From: Canna indica
Taxonomy: Eukaryota; Streptophyta; Magnoliopsida; Zingiberales; Cannaceae
Assembly: GCA_034359265.1 (NCBI GenBank)
Contig: CP136891.1
Coordinates: 58,566,001-58,630,000, forward strand
Reading direction: 5' to 3'
DNA: 64,000 nt
Shown: positions 11,051-23,400 of the stretch, one piece after another
Layout: each line of letters begins with the position of its first letter
How positions within the stretch are numbered: position 1 is the stretch's first letter
Position numbers and translations under genes: made by a program
The notes under the pieces: generated by a model
Told to the model about the DNA's origin: nothing
Database searches by the model: none
The model's input: the letters and a program-made list of their open reading frames with translations, nothing else

Positions 11051-13163
11051 TTTTTGAAATCGTCGCTTCAGGTGCGTACATTATAGTAAATACTTTATCA
11101 TTAAAACTCTACTTTATGGTATTTGATATCAGATATTTGATATCAATCATCATCTGCAAAGATGTTGCAGGAGAAAAAGAAAAGTAGAAGACTTGACAGA
11201 AGACAATTACGACCTTCGGGAAGGCGATAGGCGCAAGAGTTGCAACCTTAGCCATAGGAACTTATTGTATAAGTCTGCTATTCTGCAAAGACCGTTGAAT
11301 TGTATAATTGACTTGCTCCAGTGTTAATAAAAGAACATCTTTTTCCTTTGTTATCTAAACAAGGTTGTGAAAAGTTCTTTAAAAGGCAATAGTTTTCGCA
11401 TGAACCATTCTGATGAGCTACACACGATTGGACCAATTTCAATTGGTTTAATGGTTTTGAAGTTAATGATAAATACTTTTTTTTATGAATGCACAAAGAG
11501 ATAAAATTAACCTCACATACTTCTGGGCTTTATGACTTTTGGCGATTATGAATTGCAGTCAGAACTTGAGAAGTGTGTCTCAAGAAGATTCTGATCGAGT
11601 CTCTGTTCACCAAACCTGGCGAAAAGGCTCGCTGCGCTGATTGGAGTTGGCCAACATAGGTGTATACAGGCTGATAACAACTCAAGCCAGAAAAGGATAC
11701 TCCTAAGATATGATTAGGCATGGGTACGTCCATCTGTTTGGGCACAAACCCGATACATTTGAATCGTTTAAGGAGTATGAAGGTGAAGTTAAAGAAACAT
11801 ATTGGAAAAGGTATTATAGGCCTTCAATTGGATTGAGATAGAGAATACTTGTCCACTAGGTTTGTGAATTATCTCGAAGATAATAAGATTGTCTCTGTAT
11901 GGACCCCTCCTAACACAATGGTGTGTCTAAAAGGAGGAATCACATCTTATTGGATATGATGTAATCCATACTTAGCTTCCACTCTCTTCTCAGGGGATAA
12001 ACTATTGTAGTAGCCATAATTTTGTTTGTCTTTGATACACCATATAAGATATGGAATGACAAGAAACCGAGTTTGAGACCTCTCATGATTTGAGGTTGCC
12101 TAGGTATGACAAACTTGACCAGGTGCAAATGTTGAGGCATACCCTTAAAAGTGTTTTGGGTATCAAGTTCTCCCAACTGAACAAAAAGAGTTTTGTCACA
12201 ACTTTTTGAGAAAAGGAGTTTGTCGATGAAAGTGGGAGTGGTAGATATGTTGAACTTGGTGAAGTTCAGCAACCACAAATAAAATCGCAACAACTAGTGG
12301 AAAGTTCATAGGTTAAACCAATTAATGTAACTGTTACTTCTCATCACTCTTCTAGGAGACTGCATAGACTGTCTGAGTGATGATATCTAGCCATAGGGTA
12401 TGACCTAGATTTAGACAATCTGCGATCTCTTAATGGTCAAATGTGTTGACAACATGCGGTGACTTTATGTAAATCTAAACTGGACTCAAACCAAGTATAG
12501 ACTTTGGTTGACTGACTCAAAAAGGATAATCCTATAGGGTGCAGGTGGATCTTTAGGAAAGATCTGAGTAGCTAGCAAGGTGTGAACCTATAAGACCAGT
12601 CTAGCTGTGAATGAGATCTAACCCAGACAATAGGTTGTCTACAATAAGACATTCTCACCAGTTCCAGCGCTCAAGTCCATTAGGATATTGCTAGCCGCCA
12701 GTGCGTACTATGAATACGAGATCTAGCTAGTGGGTGTCTAGACTGTGTTATTCCGTTATGAAGAAGTCTATATGACATAGCCGGAGGAGTTCGTATCCTC
12801 GGTAAGATTGAGTAAGGTGTGCGAGCTGCAGAGGTCCATTTATGGACTACAACTAGCATCGAAGGGTTGAAACATCCATTTTGATGAGATAGTCAAAAGG
12901 GTTTTGATTTTATAAAAAATATGGATGAACCTTGTGTAGACAAGGTGTTTAGTGGGAGTGTAGTCATATTGTATGACATACTTGGTGGGAAAAGCTTTAT
13001 GATGCTCCAGTTATTTCCCGTACTGATTCTCTATGGTACACCTGAGAAAGATCTCCTGTATGCTTGACATTAGGATATATGTGAATAGGTCTGAAAGGAT
13101 GCATGATTTACCCCAGCCCATGTGTGTTGATATAGTGCCCATGTATGTGAATAGGTCTGAAAG
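11051..13163 (+). pseudogene. Copia pol remnant, heavily decayed
   Basis: Scattered pieces only. The clearest are a piece at about 12640-12720 resembling TFSPV..LKSIR.LLA from the reverse transcriptase start, and 13060-13130 resembling the RT C-terminus (I.I..NRSERM..LPQP..VDIV, compare GIKIYRDRSKRML.LSQ). ATGTGAATAGGTCTGAAAGG occurs twice 65 bases apart (13079 and 13144). Gag lies upstream. The 3' LTR is missing: at about 13164 the sequence switches to the Tat gypsy leader. Confidence 0.55.
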
Positions 13164-13318
13164 GTCTCCTATCTCTCATCACTATTTCAACGTCACTAGG
13201 TTGCGGGGGAACATTATCGCCGGGCGTTGCTGTTGGCGTGCGACGGTGGTCACCTTGCTTAGGGTACCAACCATTGCAGGGGCAAGTAAGCTTTACTCGG
13301 GCCCATGGTGGGCGCCAA
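13164..13318 (-). mobile_element. Tat-type gypsy PBS and gag leader
   Basis: On the minus strand the LTR end ...ATGAACA is followed by TTTGGCGCCCACCATGGG, the arrangement typical of plant Tat-lineage elements (PBS for tRNA-Arg after a short spacer). The leader then reads ATPGDNVPPQPSDVEIVM. The leader stops abruptly at the decayed Copia. The rest of gag-pol is absent from the window. Confidence 0.65.
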
Positions 13319-13537
13319 ATGTTCATGCCTGAGGATCGAAGCGATGTGGCTAGTTCGGTGTCTCTCCTGGTCATGTGCAACTCCAGTGGGCGACCTGCAA
13401 TAGACACTCCGATGCTCAAGTCAGTAGGTGTTGGAGGTGGAGGTAATGAAAATTAGAACTTAGACTACCTGAGGCGTGATGTGTTTGTATTTATTGCATG
13501 TGGAGGTAATGATGCCGCTTGATAATCTCGTAGGGAT
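13319..13537 (-). mobile_element. Tat-type gypsy 5' LTR, left part
   Basis: Matches 5149-5360. Interrupted at 13537 by a solo LTR. The rest resumes at 16051. Confidence 0.7.
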
Positions 13538-16050
13538 TGTAATACCCGCAAATTTTAAAAAATCTTATTTAATTATTTCAGTGGGATAATTTGGTCGCGC
13601 GTTAGGATGGGTCGGACAACTTGATTAATCCTTAGATGGGTATATCAAACGAATTATGGCCTATGCGTGCAAGGTAACTACGTAGTTGGGTTCGAGACGA
13701 GTCCGGAGGTTCAAGAGGAACTCGAATCAGACTTATATTGGTTGAGTTATGGTTTATTTTAGACTTAAGTTAAGGGGGTATTTTGGTCATTTGACAAATG
13801 GGGTTATAGTATTAATACCTCATCCCTTAGGGGCGCATGACCCTCATAGATGCAGCTGCTCACCCCCCTTGGGCGTCCACAGGAAGGAGAGGTGTGGAAG
13901 GACTCGGAACTCGGCAGCGCATCTGGATTTCATTGATGTTGGAGCGCGGAGGACCGTCTTCCTTTCCAATTTCCTTCTCTAGTGAGTGGTTCCCTTGTTC
14001 CAAGCAGTAGTTTTCATAATACGACGGCGGCCCCTTATTGATGATGAATTGTCGAGATTTTTTCTTGAATCATTGTGATTTATTAGATGTTAGCTATTGA
14101 AATTGTCGTTTTCTTGCGGTCCTTCTTTCCTGGTGTTACTTGTTAGGATCGACAATCCATATTGGTGGCCCTAAACATTAATGGCTGGCTGAACCATGTA
14201 AGAGGGGTTTACCTATGGTTTCTTGACTGAGATTTGGGTAGTTTTCATTCCTTCCACGTCGTACAAATTAAATATCCTAAGAGAAAAGACAAGGGGCTGG
14301 CCGCGTAGGGCTACCCTACATTAAGGGCATGACCTAATGATTTAGGCCATGAAAAAATACAGAAATAATTCCTAGAAATTCCAGATATATTCCTTATGTT
14401 GTTCACAAATTTACTTGTATAAAATGCATGAAATTGGGATTTTATAGGGCCGGCTACACTAGGACTACCCTAGAGATTAAGGGTAGGCCGGGTAGGGATA
14501 TTTTTGTAATTCTAGAGACAACTACGACATCGTAGGTCCTTAGCACACTTTGTGATGACATTATACACTCAAGGTAGATTATGAAAAATATTTGTAGGGT
14601 CGCATGTACGCAAAATCCTTAGGTTCTACCCTATACTTTAGGGCCAATACCGTAGAACATGAGTTATTGGAAGAACGGTAAAATTTGGCTTATCTACTTG
14701 ACATGAAATTTATTTATGTTAAATTCATGATTTTAACAATAGGTAATTGATATATTTTTGGCAGGAAAAAATGGTTAAGGGTAGAGACATGACATGTATA
14801 TTTAGGCTTTCTTGAAAGCTTTGCATGTTTCATCCTATGTTTTAGAGCATTAAAACTTCAGATAAATTCATGAAAACTCAAATTGTTAAATGTATGAATA
14901 TTTTTGATTTTTGGTAGAATTTATGTTTTATTTAATTTCTGTTTGGGTTATTATGTTTTGCTTCTACGAATTATAATGACAAGCGAGATTTGGGTTTACT
15001 CGATGTGGAAATTATTATGCTCTTCCTATGATTGTGGATGTTATATATGAGGTCCTTGGGTTTTAAATCAAGGACATATGAGTTCCTCCGCTAGAGGACT
15101 GGAGTCCGATTTGGGGCTGAGATAGGCAGGTACATGCAGGAAATTAAGCAGTGTGGTTAATTCCTCCAGTTTTTGGAATTTTCTTATTTACTATGCTATT
15201 GATGTTGTATATATTACCTGCCTGTGATATGAATGTGTATTGTGTTTGTATGATTGGGATATTGCCAGTGTGGTCAACTGGCGAGACTGGATTGTGTCAG
15301 CTTGGTCAACTGGTGTCGGGTAGCACGTCGGTGAGCCACGCTGACAAACAACCCCGGAGTGGCATTAGTGGGAGGGTCGCACCCACACTGGATTATATTT
15401 CTTGGTTCACCCTAGGGGACTCATACTCGATGCTCGCTAGTCTTGACTAGCCAGATGACCCCAACCATTTTTGGTTGTCTGATTATCAGCTTGAGGGAGA
15501 TGGGCGCGAGGTGCCATATTGCTCAAATTGTACGGATGTGTGGATGTGTGGATGTGTGGATGTATGGATGTGTGTATGTGTGGTTGTACATGCATTTATT
15601 TATTTATTCCAGTATCATTTGATTATGGTTTATTCTGCTATGAATATAATTAAATGATGGTTTAGTGAGGGCTCAAGGAGATGAGCCACTCACTGAGTTC
15701 TTTTGAACTCACACTCGTTTTCTTTACTATTTTTATTTCATCTCCAGAACAGTTGAGGTACTGTGTCACTTGAGGCGCAACTGGGTGGCGAGCTCGGGGC
15801 GTGGATCTCGTGACACAGAGTCGTAGTAGAGTATAGGACAGTTATTTCATTTGATGTATTAATCACACATGATGTGCTTGAGATTTTCATTAGAGTGTTC
15901 AAGACTTGTTCATTTCTTTGTGACATTATCCTTTTTGCACTTGCATGATTTTATACATTATTTTCGCATCATTGGTCATGTCTGGTAGGCTTCGGGGTAT
16001 GGACGTGTACTTTGGTTGATCACGTGACCCTAGGATTTTGGGGCGTGATA
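13538..16050 (+). mobile_element. Solo LTR, copy 1 of a Ty3/gypsy-like LTR family
   Basis: A 2513-bp insert in the Tat LTR. It starts TGTAATACCCGC and ends GGGGCGTGATA. The uninterrupted site is visible at 5365-5380 (GGGGATATTGCTCGG) and shows a 5-bp target duplication, GGGAT on the left and GTTAT on the right, now diverged by two bases. Related sequences lie at 58803-61960 (plus) and 26952-30816 (minus): all share the start, an ATTTTGGTCATTTG-like block, GTGAGCCACGCTGAC and the (GG)TACT/C...GATCTCGTGA block near the 3' end. A GGATGTGT microsatellite sits at 15533-15585. No protein-coding frame. Confidence 0.8.
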
Positions 16051-16212
16051 GTTATATTGCTCGGAATGGGTCGAGACTGATCTCAAAGATGTTGGGCTTG
16101 TAATGGTGTATCCCTCGTAATTAAGAAGGATGTGAGTGTCCTTGTATGGCCAGGTGGAGCCACGGGGTGGAGCCATTTGGTCTGGCTTGAATGAGGTTCA
16201 GACATGTGGGCG
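16051..16212 (-). mobile_element. Tat-type gypsy 5' LTR, right part
   Basis: Continues the match to 5365-5517 after the solo LTR. Cut at 16212 by the SIRE-type LTR beginning TGTTGGCTT. Confidence 0.7.
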
Positions 16213-16594
16213 TGTTGGCTTAAGGGTCTCTCTTAAGCCTCAATCTTTATTTTGATGATAACAAACATGTATTTAATTCAAGTTTGAAGTTTTGAGTTCA
16301 GGTTGAGGTTGCGATAAGCTTGCCAAATCCGTTCAAATGGGACGAAGGAAAAGGTCGTCAAAGAAATGGAAGAAGAAATCGTTGAAGAAAGGCTCGGGAT
16401 TAAATCAAGTAGAATTAATGTACTATATCCCTAGGATAGTTTATCCCAAGCCAAAATTGTAAAGTTATCCAAGTTGAAACTTGGTAACCAAACCCATAGA
16501 AAAGACATGTAAAAATCCAAGGAAGAAGCCATCCTCAGCCTGGGTTCGATCGACCGAACATGGCAATAGTATGGTGCGCACTATGCAGCCCATT
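16213..16594 (+). mobile_element. 5' LTR of SIRE-type Copia, truncated in U3
   Basis: Nearly identical to 19153-19545 (TGTTGGCTTAA...CAGCCCATT). It stops at CCCATT and is fused directly to pol coding sequence. The TATA box, R, U5, PBS, gag, protease and most of integrase are deleted. A few shared bases (CCCATT/TTT) at the break suggest end joining. Confidence 0.85.
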
Positions 16595-18564
16595 TTTGGA
16601 TGTAAATGTTTCATATTAATTACTAAGGAGAATTTAGGAAAATTTGATTCAAAATCCGATGAAGGAATTTTTCTAAGTTATTCCACTAACTCTAAGACTT
16701 ATAGAGTTTATAACCGTAGAACAATGATTGTTGAAGAATCCATCCATGTTATTTTCAATGAAACTAATGATTCTTCTAGAAACGTTAAGATTATGAATGT
16801 AGGTGAGGAACTTGAGGATCTCACACTTCATGATAAAGAAGTGGAGGACAAAGATAAGGAGGAGACCCAACATGAAGAACCTCCACCCTCAAAACTTCCT
16901 CAAGTTGAAGTTGAAGAAGAAGAAGCTCTACCACCTCTCCCTAAAGGATATCGTTTGGTAAGTGATCATCCAATGGACCAAGTCATTGGAGAGCCTTCAA
17001 CGAGAGTGGTAACACGTTCTAAACTCGAGTAGAGCCTAAGAACATTAAGGAAGCAATAGAAGATGAGTTTTGGGTACTAGCTATGCAAGAAGAACTCAAC
17101 CAATTTGATAGAAATGAGATATGAGACTTAGTGCCTAGACCTAGTGATCAAATAATAATTGGAACTAAATGGGTATTTAGAAATAAGCTAGATGAAGAAG
17201 GATTAGTTATTAGAAACAAAGCTAGGTTAGTAACACAAGGGTACAACCAACAAGAAGGAATATACTATAATGAAACATATGCTCCCGTAGCTAGATTAGA
17301 AGCAATTAGAATGCTTTTAGCATATGCTAGCTTTAAAGGTTTTAAACTTTTTCAAATGGATGTAAAAAGTGCATTTTTAAATGATTTTATTAATGAAGAA
17401 GTTTATGTTGAACAACCCCCCGGTTTTGAAAGTTTTGAGTTTCCAAACCATGTTTTCAAACTTAATAAAGCACTATATGGTTTAAAACAAGCCCCTAGGG
17501 CTTGGTATGAAAGACTTTCTATTTTTCTAATTTTACAAAGTTTTGATATAGGAAAAGCTGATGTTTCACTTTTCATTAAGCACCATGAAAATAACATGTT
17601 ATTAGTTCAAATCTATGTTGATGATATAATTTTTGGTGCTACTAATGAAATGCTTTGTAAGTGGTTTGCTAAATGTATGCAAGATGAGTTTGAGATGAGC
17701 ATGATGGGAGAGCTCTCCTTCATGCTTGGTCTATAAATCAAGCAAACCAACAAAGAGATCTTCATCAATCAAGCCAAGTACACAAAGGAGCTCATCAAAA
17801 AGTTTGGGATGAATGAAGCCAAGATAGCTTCTACACCTATGAGCGCATCCATCAAGCTTGACAAAGATGAAGAGGGCATTAAAGTGGATGAAAAATGATA
17901 TCGAGGTATGATTGACAACCTTCTTTATTTAACCGCAAGTAGACCTGCTATCATGTTTAGTGTTTGTGTATGTGCTAGGTTTCAATCTTGCCCTAAGATG
18001 TCTCATTTAAGTGCGGTAAAACGCATATTGAGATATTTAAATGACACAATTGACTTAGGATTATGGTATTCATGTCATGCATCATTTGATTTAATCGGTT
18101 TTTCAGACGCTGATTTTGCCGGATGTAAGGTAGATAGAAAAAGCACTAGTGGGTGTTGTCAATTCTTAGGAGCGAGTCTTGTTTCTTAGTTCTCAAAGAA
18201 ACAAAACTCGGTTGTGCTTTCAACTACCGAAGCGGAATACATCGCCGCGGCTAGTTGTTGTGCGCAAGTCCTTTGGATGAAATAAACTCTTTTAGATTAT
18301 GGACTTAAGTATTCTTGCATACCTATACATTGTGATAATACTAGTGCAATAAACTTAACCAAAAATCCCATTTTACACTCTAGAACTAAGCATATTGACT
18401 TGAGACATCATTTTCTTAGGGATAATGTGGCTAAGGAAAATATATCAGTAGAATTTGTATCCACCGATAAACAACTAGCCGATATATTTACAAAACCCTT
18501 GGTTGGAGAAAGTTTCACAAATTTAAGGATGCAATTAGGAATTTGTGCTTTTCCTAGTAATTAA
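16595..18564 (+). pseudogene. SIRE-type Copia pol (integrase C-terminus, RT, RNase H)
   Basis: The integrase tail has FGCKCFI, GKFDSKSDEGIFLSYS and a long acidic linker. Reverse transcriptase starts near 17150 with GTKWVFRNKLDEEG, then ARLVTQGYNQQEG, ETYAPVARLEAIR, QMDVKSAFLN and ALYGLKQAPRAWY. The catalytic box YVDDIIFG is intact near 17615. RNase H has DADFAGCKVDRKSTSG, LSTTEAEYIAA, HSRTKHID and ADIFTKPL. The frame ends at TAA 18562-18564. In-frame stops interrupt it at about 17119, 17734, 17896, 18187 and 18282. Several are Trp or Gln codons changed by G-to-A or C-to-T. A frameshift lies near 17028. The polyprotein would act in cytoplasmic virus-like particles to copy element RNA into DNA. 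This copy cannot. Confidence 0.93.
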
Positions 18565-19152
18565 AATGTATTTTTGTTCAAAATATATATGTTTTTCAAA
18601 ACTTGCATTCTATAGAGTATCATCACACTTATGTATTGCTCTGCAGTGGGGCTTTGCGACCTATTGGTGTTTGCCTTCTATAGGCTTATATTAATGGGAA
18701 GGACTATTAGTGGTAGATGATACTTAGTTTTTGTGGTTTTCTCAGTTTTTATGATGAAATTCATTAATTGTGCCTTAATTCTTACCCTTTTTGATTGATG
18801 TCAAAGGGGGGAGAAAAAGTAAAGTCACACTTAGGTTTCACGATGCATATAGTTAGTGTGAGTTTTATAGTTAAGAGGAAGATATATAGTTAGGGGGAGT
18901 TAAAGATGATATGCACATTGATAGGGGGAGCATAAGTCAAGTGATAAGTAATTGAACATGCACATTGATAAGGGGAGCATATGTTGAGTTATAAGTAGTT
19001 GGATGCATATGCTAAGTTAGATAGTTGAATGCATATACTATGTTATATATCTTGCATGCCCTAACTCTTGAATGCCTTAACTCTAACTCACAAATACTTA
19101 TGCTTTCTTAAAAATTCCATGTTATGTTTGTCACCATCAAAAAGGGAGAGAT
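18565..19152 (+). other. Copia 3' untranslated region with polypurine tract
   Basis: Non-coding. Contains repeated phrases (GCACATTGATAGGGGGAGCATA and close variants, 18910-18985). It ends in the purine-rich AAAAAGGGAGAGAT directly before the LTR, the expected plus-strand primer. Confidence 0.7.
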
Positions 19153-20460
19153 TGTTGGCTTAACGGTCTCTCTTCAGCCTCGATCTTTATTTTGATGATA
19201 ATAAACATGTATTTAATTCAAGTGTGAAGTTTTGAGTTCAGGTTGAGGTTGCGATAAGCTTGCCAAATCCGTTCAAACGGGATGAAGGAAACTATCGTCA
19301 AAGAAACGGAAGAAGAAATCATTGAAGAAATGCTCGGGATTAAATCAAGTAGAATTAATGTACTATGTCCCTAGGATAGTTTATCCCAAGCCAAAATTGT
19401 AAAGTTATCCAAGTTGAAACTTGGTAACCAAACCCATATAAAAGGCATGTAAAAATCCAAGGAAGAAGCCATCCTCAGCCTGGGTTCGGTCGACTGGTCG
19501 GTCGACCGAACAAGGCAATAGTATAGTGCGCACTGCGCAGCCCATTCGGTTGACCGACTGGTCGACCGGATGTCGGTAAAATAGGCAGTAGCTTGTCGGT
19601 CGACCAGTCGATCGACTGAAATTGGCGAAGGTAAAATTACAGGGCTGCGTCGATCGACCAGTTTGTCGACCGACAGATGTGAAAAAGAGGCAGAATGGTA
19701 GTGGTTGACCAATCGGTCGACCGAACTGGAGATAGCCTAATCGCGACCCTGGCTCCAGCCATTCGGTCGACTGATGGGTCGATCGAATGTCGGAAGAAAT
19801 AGATTAGCATTAGTCGGTCGACCCGTCGATTGACCGAGCTCTCATAGACAGCCAGCGGTCGCACTGGCGGTCGATCCATCGGTCGATCGACCGATCGACA
19901 GTCCTGCAACCGAACGGCTCCAACGATAGATTTTTCACCCGTTGAACGGGCCGTTCGAGTGGAGGGTTATAAATACCCCTCACCTAACTTCTTTACAACG
20001 CTTAACAATCCTTATTGAGCATTAAAGAAGTTCTCAAAAGCCTTCAACGATTAAGTTTTGAGCGCGCCCTCTGCTTCCTTCTTCGACATCAAAAACCATG
20101 CGTTGCTTCTGCTTCTTCAACTGTGCTGTGATCCTTGGAGTCATCCTCTTGCAAGTTGAAGATGAGAAGGCGGTGGAAAGAAGCTTGGTTCATCTTTCAT
20201 TCTTTAAGCTCTTTCCTTGTATTTTAATTTTTTTGTAACTTGTTTTCAATGTTGAGATAGCTTGCTAGGTGTGCTAAGAAACACCTAGGGATAGCTTTAT
20301 AGAATTGTGTTTTGCCTAGGTGAATAGGATTGAGGTGTGCTAGGACATCGAATGCTAATTGATATGGAACCTGAAAAATATTCTCAATGAAATCATTAGT
20401 CCCATGTTTGTTGTCATCAAAACCGAGATTAAGACTAAGGTTGAAAATCTAAAGCCAACA
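19153..20460. mobile_element. Chimeric LTR shared by two SIRE-type elements in opposite orientation
   Basis: Left part (19153 to about 20342) is the 3' LTR of the plus-strand element: it begins TGTTGGCTTAA after a PPT, has a palindrome-rich U3 (19490-19910) and a TATA box (GGGTTATAAATACCCC, near 19965). The last 118 bases (20343-20460) instead match the start of the minus-strand LTR at 26615 (reverse complement TGTTGGCTTTAG...), and they are followed at 20461 by the reverse complement of a second PPT (ATCTCCCCCTTTTTGATGATGAC). One LTR therefore serves as 3' LTR for both neighbours. The switch lies near AGGACATCG (20343). Confidence 0.75.
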
Positions 20461-23400
20461 ATCTCCCCCTTTTTGATGATGACAAACATCCTTAAGAAAA
20501 TATATTCATTAAAGCACAAGGATATCAACTAAGGGATTTCTCCTCCTATCAACATGCATATCTATGAAAATAAACTCCCCCTATCTATATGCATGAATTT
20601 CTTATATTTTTCTCCCATTTACATATAGTTTTCTCCCCCTTTTACCTATACTTTTCTCCCCCTTTTGACATCAATCAAAAAGGGCAAGAAAGGTCCATCT
20701 AGTCAAGGGAAAAACAAATAATTTTTTCATGAAGTTGAGACTCTAAAGGTATTTTTTATGAAACATGAAAATCTCAACCAAAGGGATGGAAAACACATAT
20801 TTAATATGAAACTTAAATCATACATGATAAAAAAATGATAGATACAATTCAAAACTCAATCATGTATGCACTCAAGTATGAATGTACTCATATCTTTTTT
20901 ATGACATTTTTAGATTTCATTCAAACTTTCAAATACCAAGATATGATTATTTAACTCATGTATATCAAGTTTGAAGTGAAACTAATGTCATTTAATCCAA
21001 ATACAAACTTAGCATGTTTTCATTTGAAATAAGCATGAAGGACATGAAAATGCTAAGTCTCAAGTTTTGTTATCTACTCATATTTTCTCATATTTAAACA
21101 TCTAGATATCAAACATGAGAGAATGTAAGTCTATGAATCAAGTTTGGGCTTAAGATGAAATTTTTAAGTTACTTTGTTGACTTAGGTCAACCTATACCTC
21201 AAGTTTTCAAAAGTCAAAATTTTAAATCTATACAAAATCGTATTTTTGATGAATTTTTTTGAAACCAATCTTTTTGGACGAAAATTTTGATACCAATTAT
21301 TCAATGGTCATTTGAAATGCATGTATCAAGTTTGAACTCAAAATGAATTTAAAAATCAAAGTCCATTTTTCATCCTATATTGATTCTAATGAACAAATGG
21401 ATATTTCTAGCTATCATCAAAGATATCAAAATCATTCCTAGAAATGATTTTACTCAAGAAATTGGTGAATGATATTAGAATCCAAATGGTATATATGAGT
21501 TTTCATTTGAAGTTTTTGAAGAAAATTCAAAGTATCAAAAAGATAGATATTTCAAAAAAGGATGATACTTTGCACTTTTAAAGACCAACTTCAAAATTCT
21601 ATTATAAATTAGATTCTTGATGAAACTTTTTGAAATTTTTGCTGATAAAACTAGATTTTTCAGTAAATGTGTAGTTTCAAGAATCAATTAAAAAAGATTT
21701 TTCTATATTTCTTTAGAAATAACTGAAATTGATACCAATTGTAGGTTGAAATAGTATTTTTGTAATTTTCCGTTATTCTTAAAACTTGCTCAATTTTCAT
21801 TCAAACTTTCATGACACCACATGATGGTCATGTAAAGAGTATATGTCAAGTTTGAAATGAAAATTATGTCCTTAAGTCAAGATATCAACCTAGCATGATT
21901 TCATTCAAAACTAAACTAGTTTTTATGAAACTTGCTAAGTTTCAATCTTAACATTTACTCATGATTTTTCAAAATTAAATATATGGATACCTAACATGAG
22001 TAAATCTAAACATGTTCCACAAATATGAATTGAAAATGAGATTTTTAAGTCAACTTGCTGACTTGGGTCAACATGGTTCAAAAAGAAGTAAACATGAATT
22101 GACCTCTATTGTCATTTTATCCATATCCATATGAATTTTTCACTTTAAGTGCATGGAAATATGTCATATCCATTCATAAATATGTTTATGAAGTTTGAAT
22201 TTAAAATCAAGTGTCCAAGTTAATTTGTTGACTTGGGTCAAACTTCTCAAACTTAAGTCCTCTAATGTGATCTAGTTATCTCATTTTTCATCTAGACATA
22301 AATTTTTAATTTTAAATACATAGACAATTAATTATTAACATACCTAAACATGTTCATCCAATTTACAACTTAAGATGAAGTCTCTAAAGAAGAATTTTAA
22401 CCTAGTTCGATTTCATTAAATATCATGATATCATGAAATGAGCTAAGTTATCAAAATTCAAGTATTTATCATGCATAATCAATCATGGGCATAGAGAAAT
22501 CACTTAAGCATAAATATTCAAGTATTATATTAAGATTTTTTGCAAAATTAAATTCATACATTTTTCTTGAAAATTTGCCTAACTTTTCATTTTCTTTTAG
22601 ATAGCATATCCTTCTATTAACATTCATAACTTGCAAGTAGACTTAATTAGTAGCATAATGAAATAATATGCCTATTAGCAAGCTAACATACTAAGTAGCA
22701 CAAGTTTAATGCTAAGTTTCATTAAAGATTCAACATATGCTAGATAGTAAAGATTCATTTTTAAGAAAGTTTTCATGATATCAAAATGAATCATAGAGAT
22801 CTTAAGATATGAACTATTTGATGAATAAGATCTCTAACCATGTTTAACTAGTTTGGACTTAATGATAATGTCTCTAATAATGAATACCAACCTCTAGTGC
22901 TAAAATTCTACATACTCATGAGAAATCAAGGATTTTACATGCAATTCTAATCATGAGTATAGAGACAAACTTTAAGCTTAAGCATTGAGGTATAACACTA
23001 AGATTTGAATTGAACAAAGTTATACCTTATTCATGATAATTTGTCAAACTAATCTTTTTCTTCCTAATTAGCATTCCTAAAATATTTATGACTTGCAAGT
23101 ATACTTTATAGGTAGAAAATGAAACCAAATCTATATGCAAGCTATCAAACTAAATAGCGAAGAGAAAACCAAGTATCATTTTCAAAATTCAACTTCACTA
23201 AATAACATGGATTCATTTTCATAATAATCATTCATGATAACAAAAATGAATCAAGAGATCTCAAAATATGAAAATTTAAAAAATAAGATCTCCAACCCTT
23301 CATATTGGTTGAAAACCGAAAGCCATAATTAGCCTACGATTTAGAACCGCAAGATCGCATGAGCCCATTACAGGCTACATAGGTCTCCGAGGAGACCAGA

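Noticed and set aside
11940..12293. 117-residue minus-strand frame
   Set aside because: Antisense to decayed Copia pol, with no domain.
13033..13419. Frames of about 100 residues on both strands
   Set aside because: They run across the junction of decayed Copia, Tat leader and Tat LTR, so they cannot be one gene.
19371..19909. Minus-strand frames rich in DRLVDR/RSTDWST
   Set aside because: Translations of the palindrome array in U3, kept open by the repeat.
19490..19915. CRISPR-like spacing of repeats
   Set aside because: Plant LTR context, imperfect palindromes and irregular spacers.
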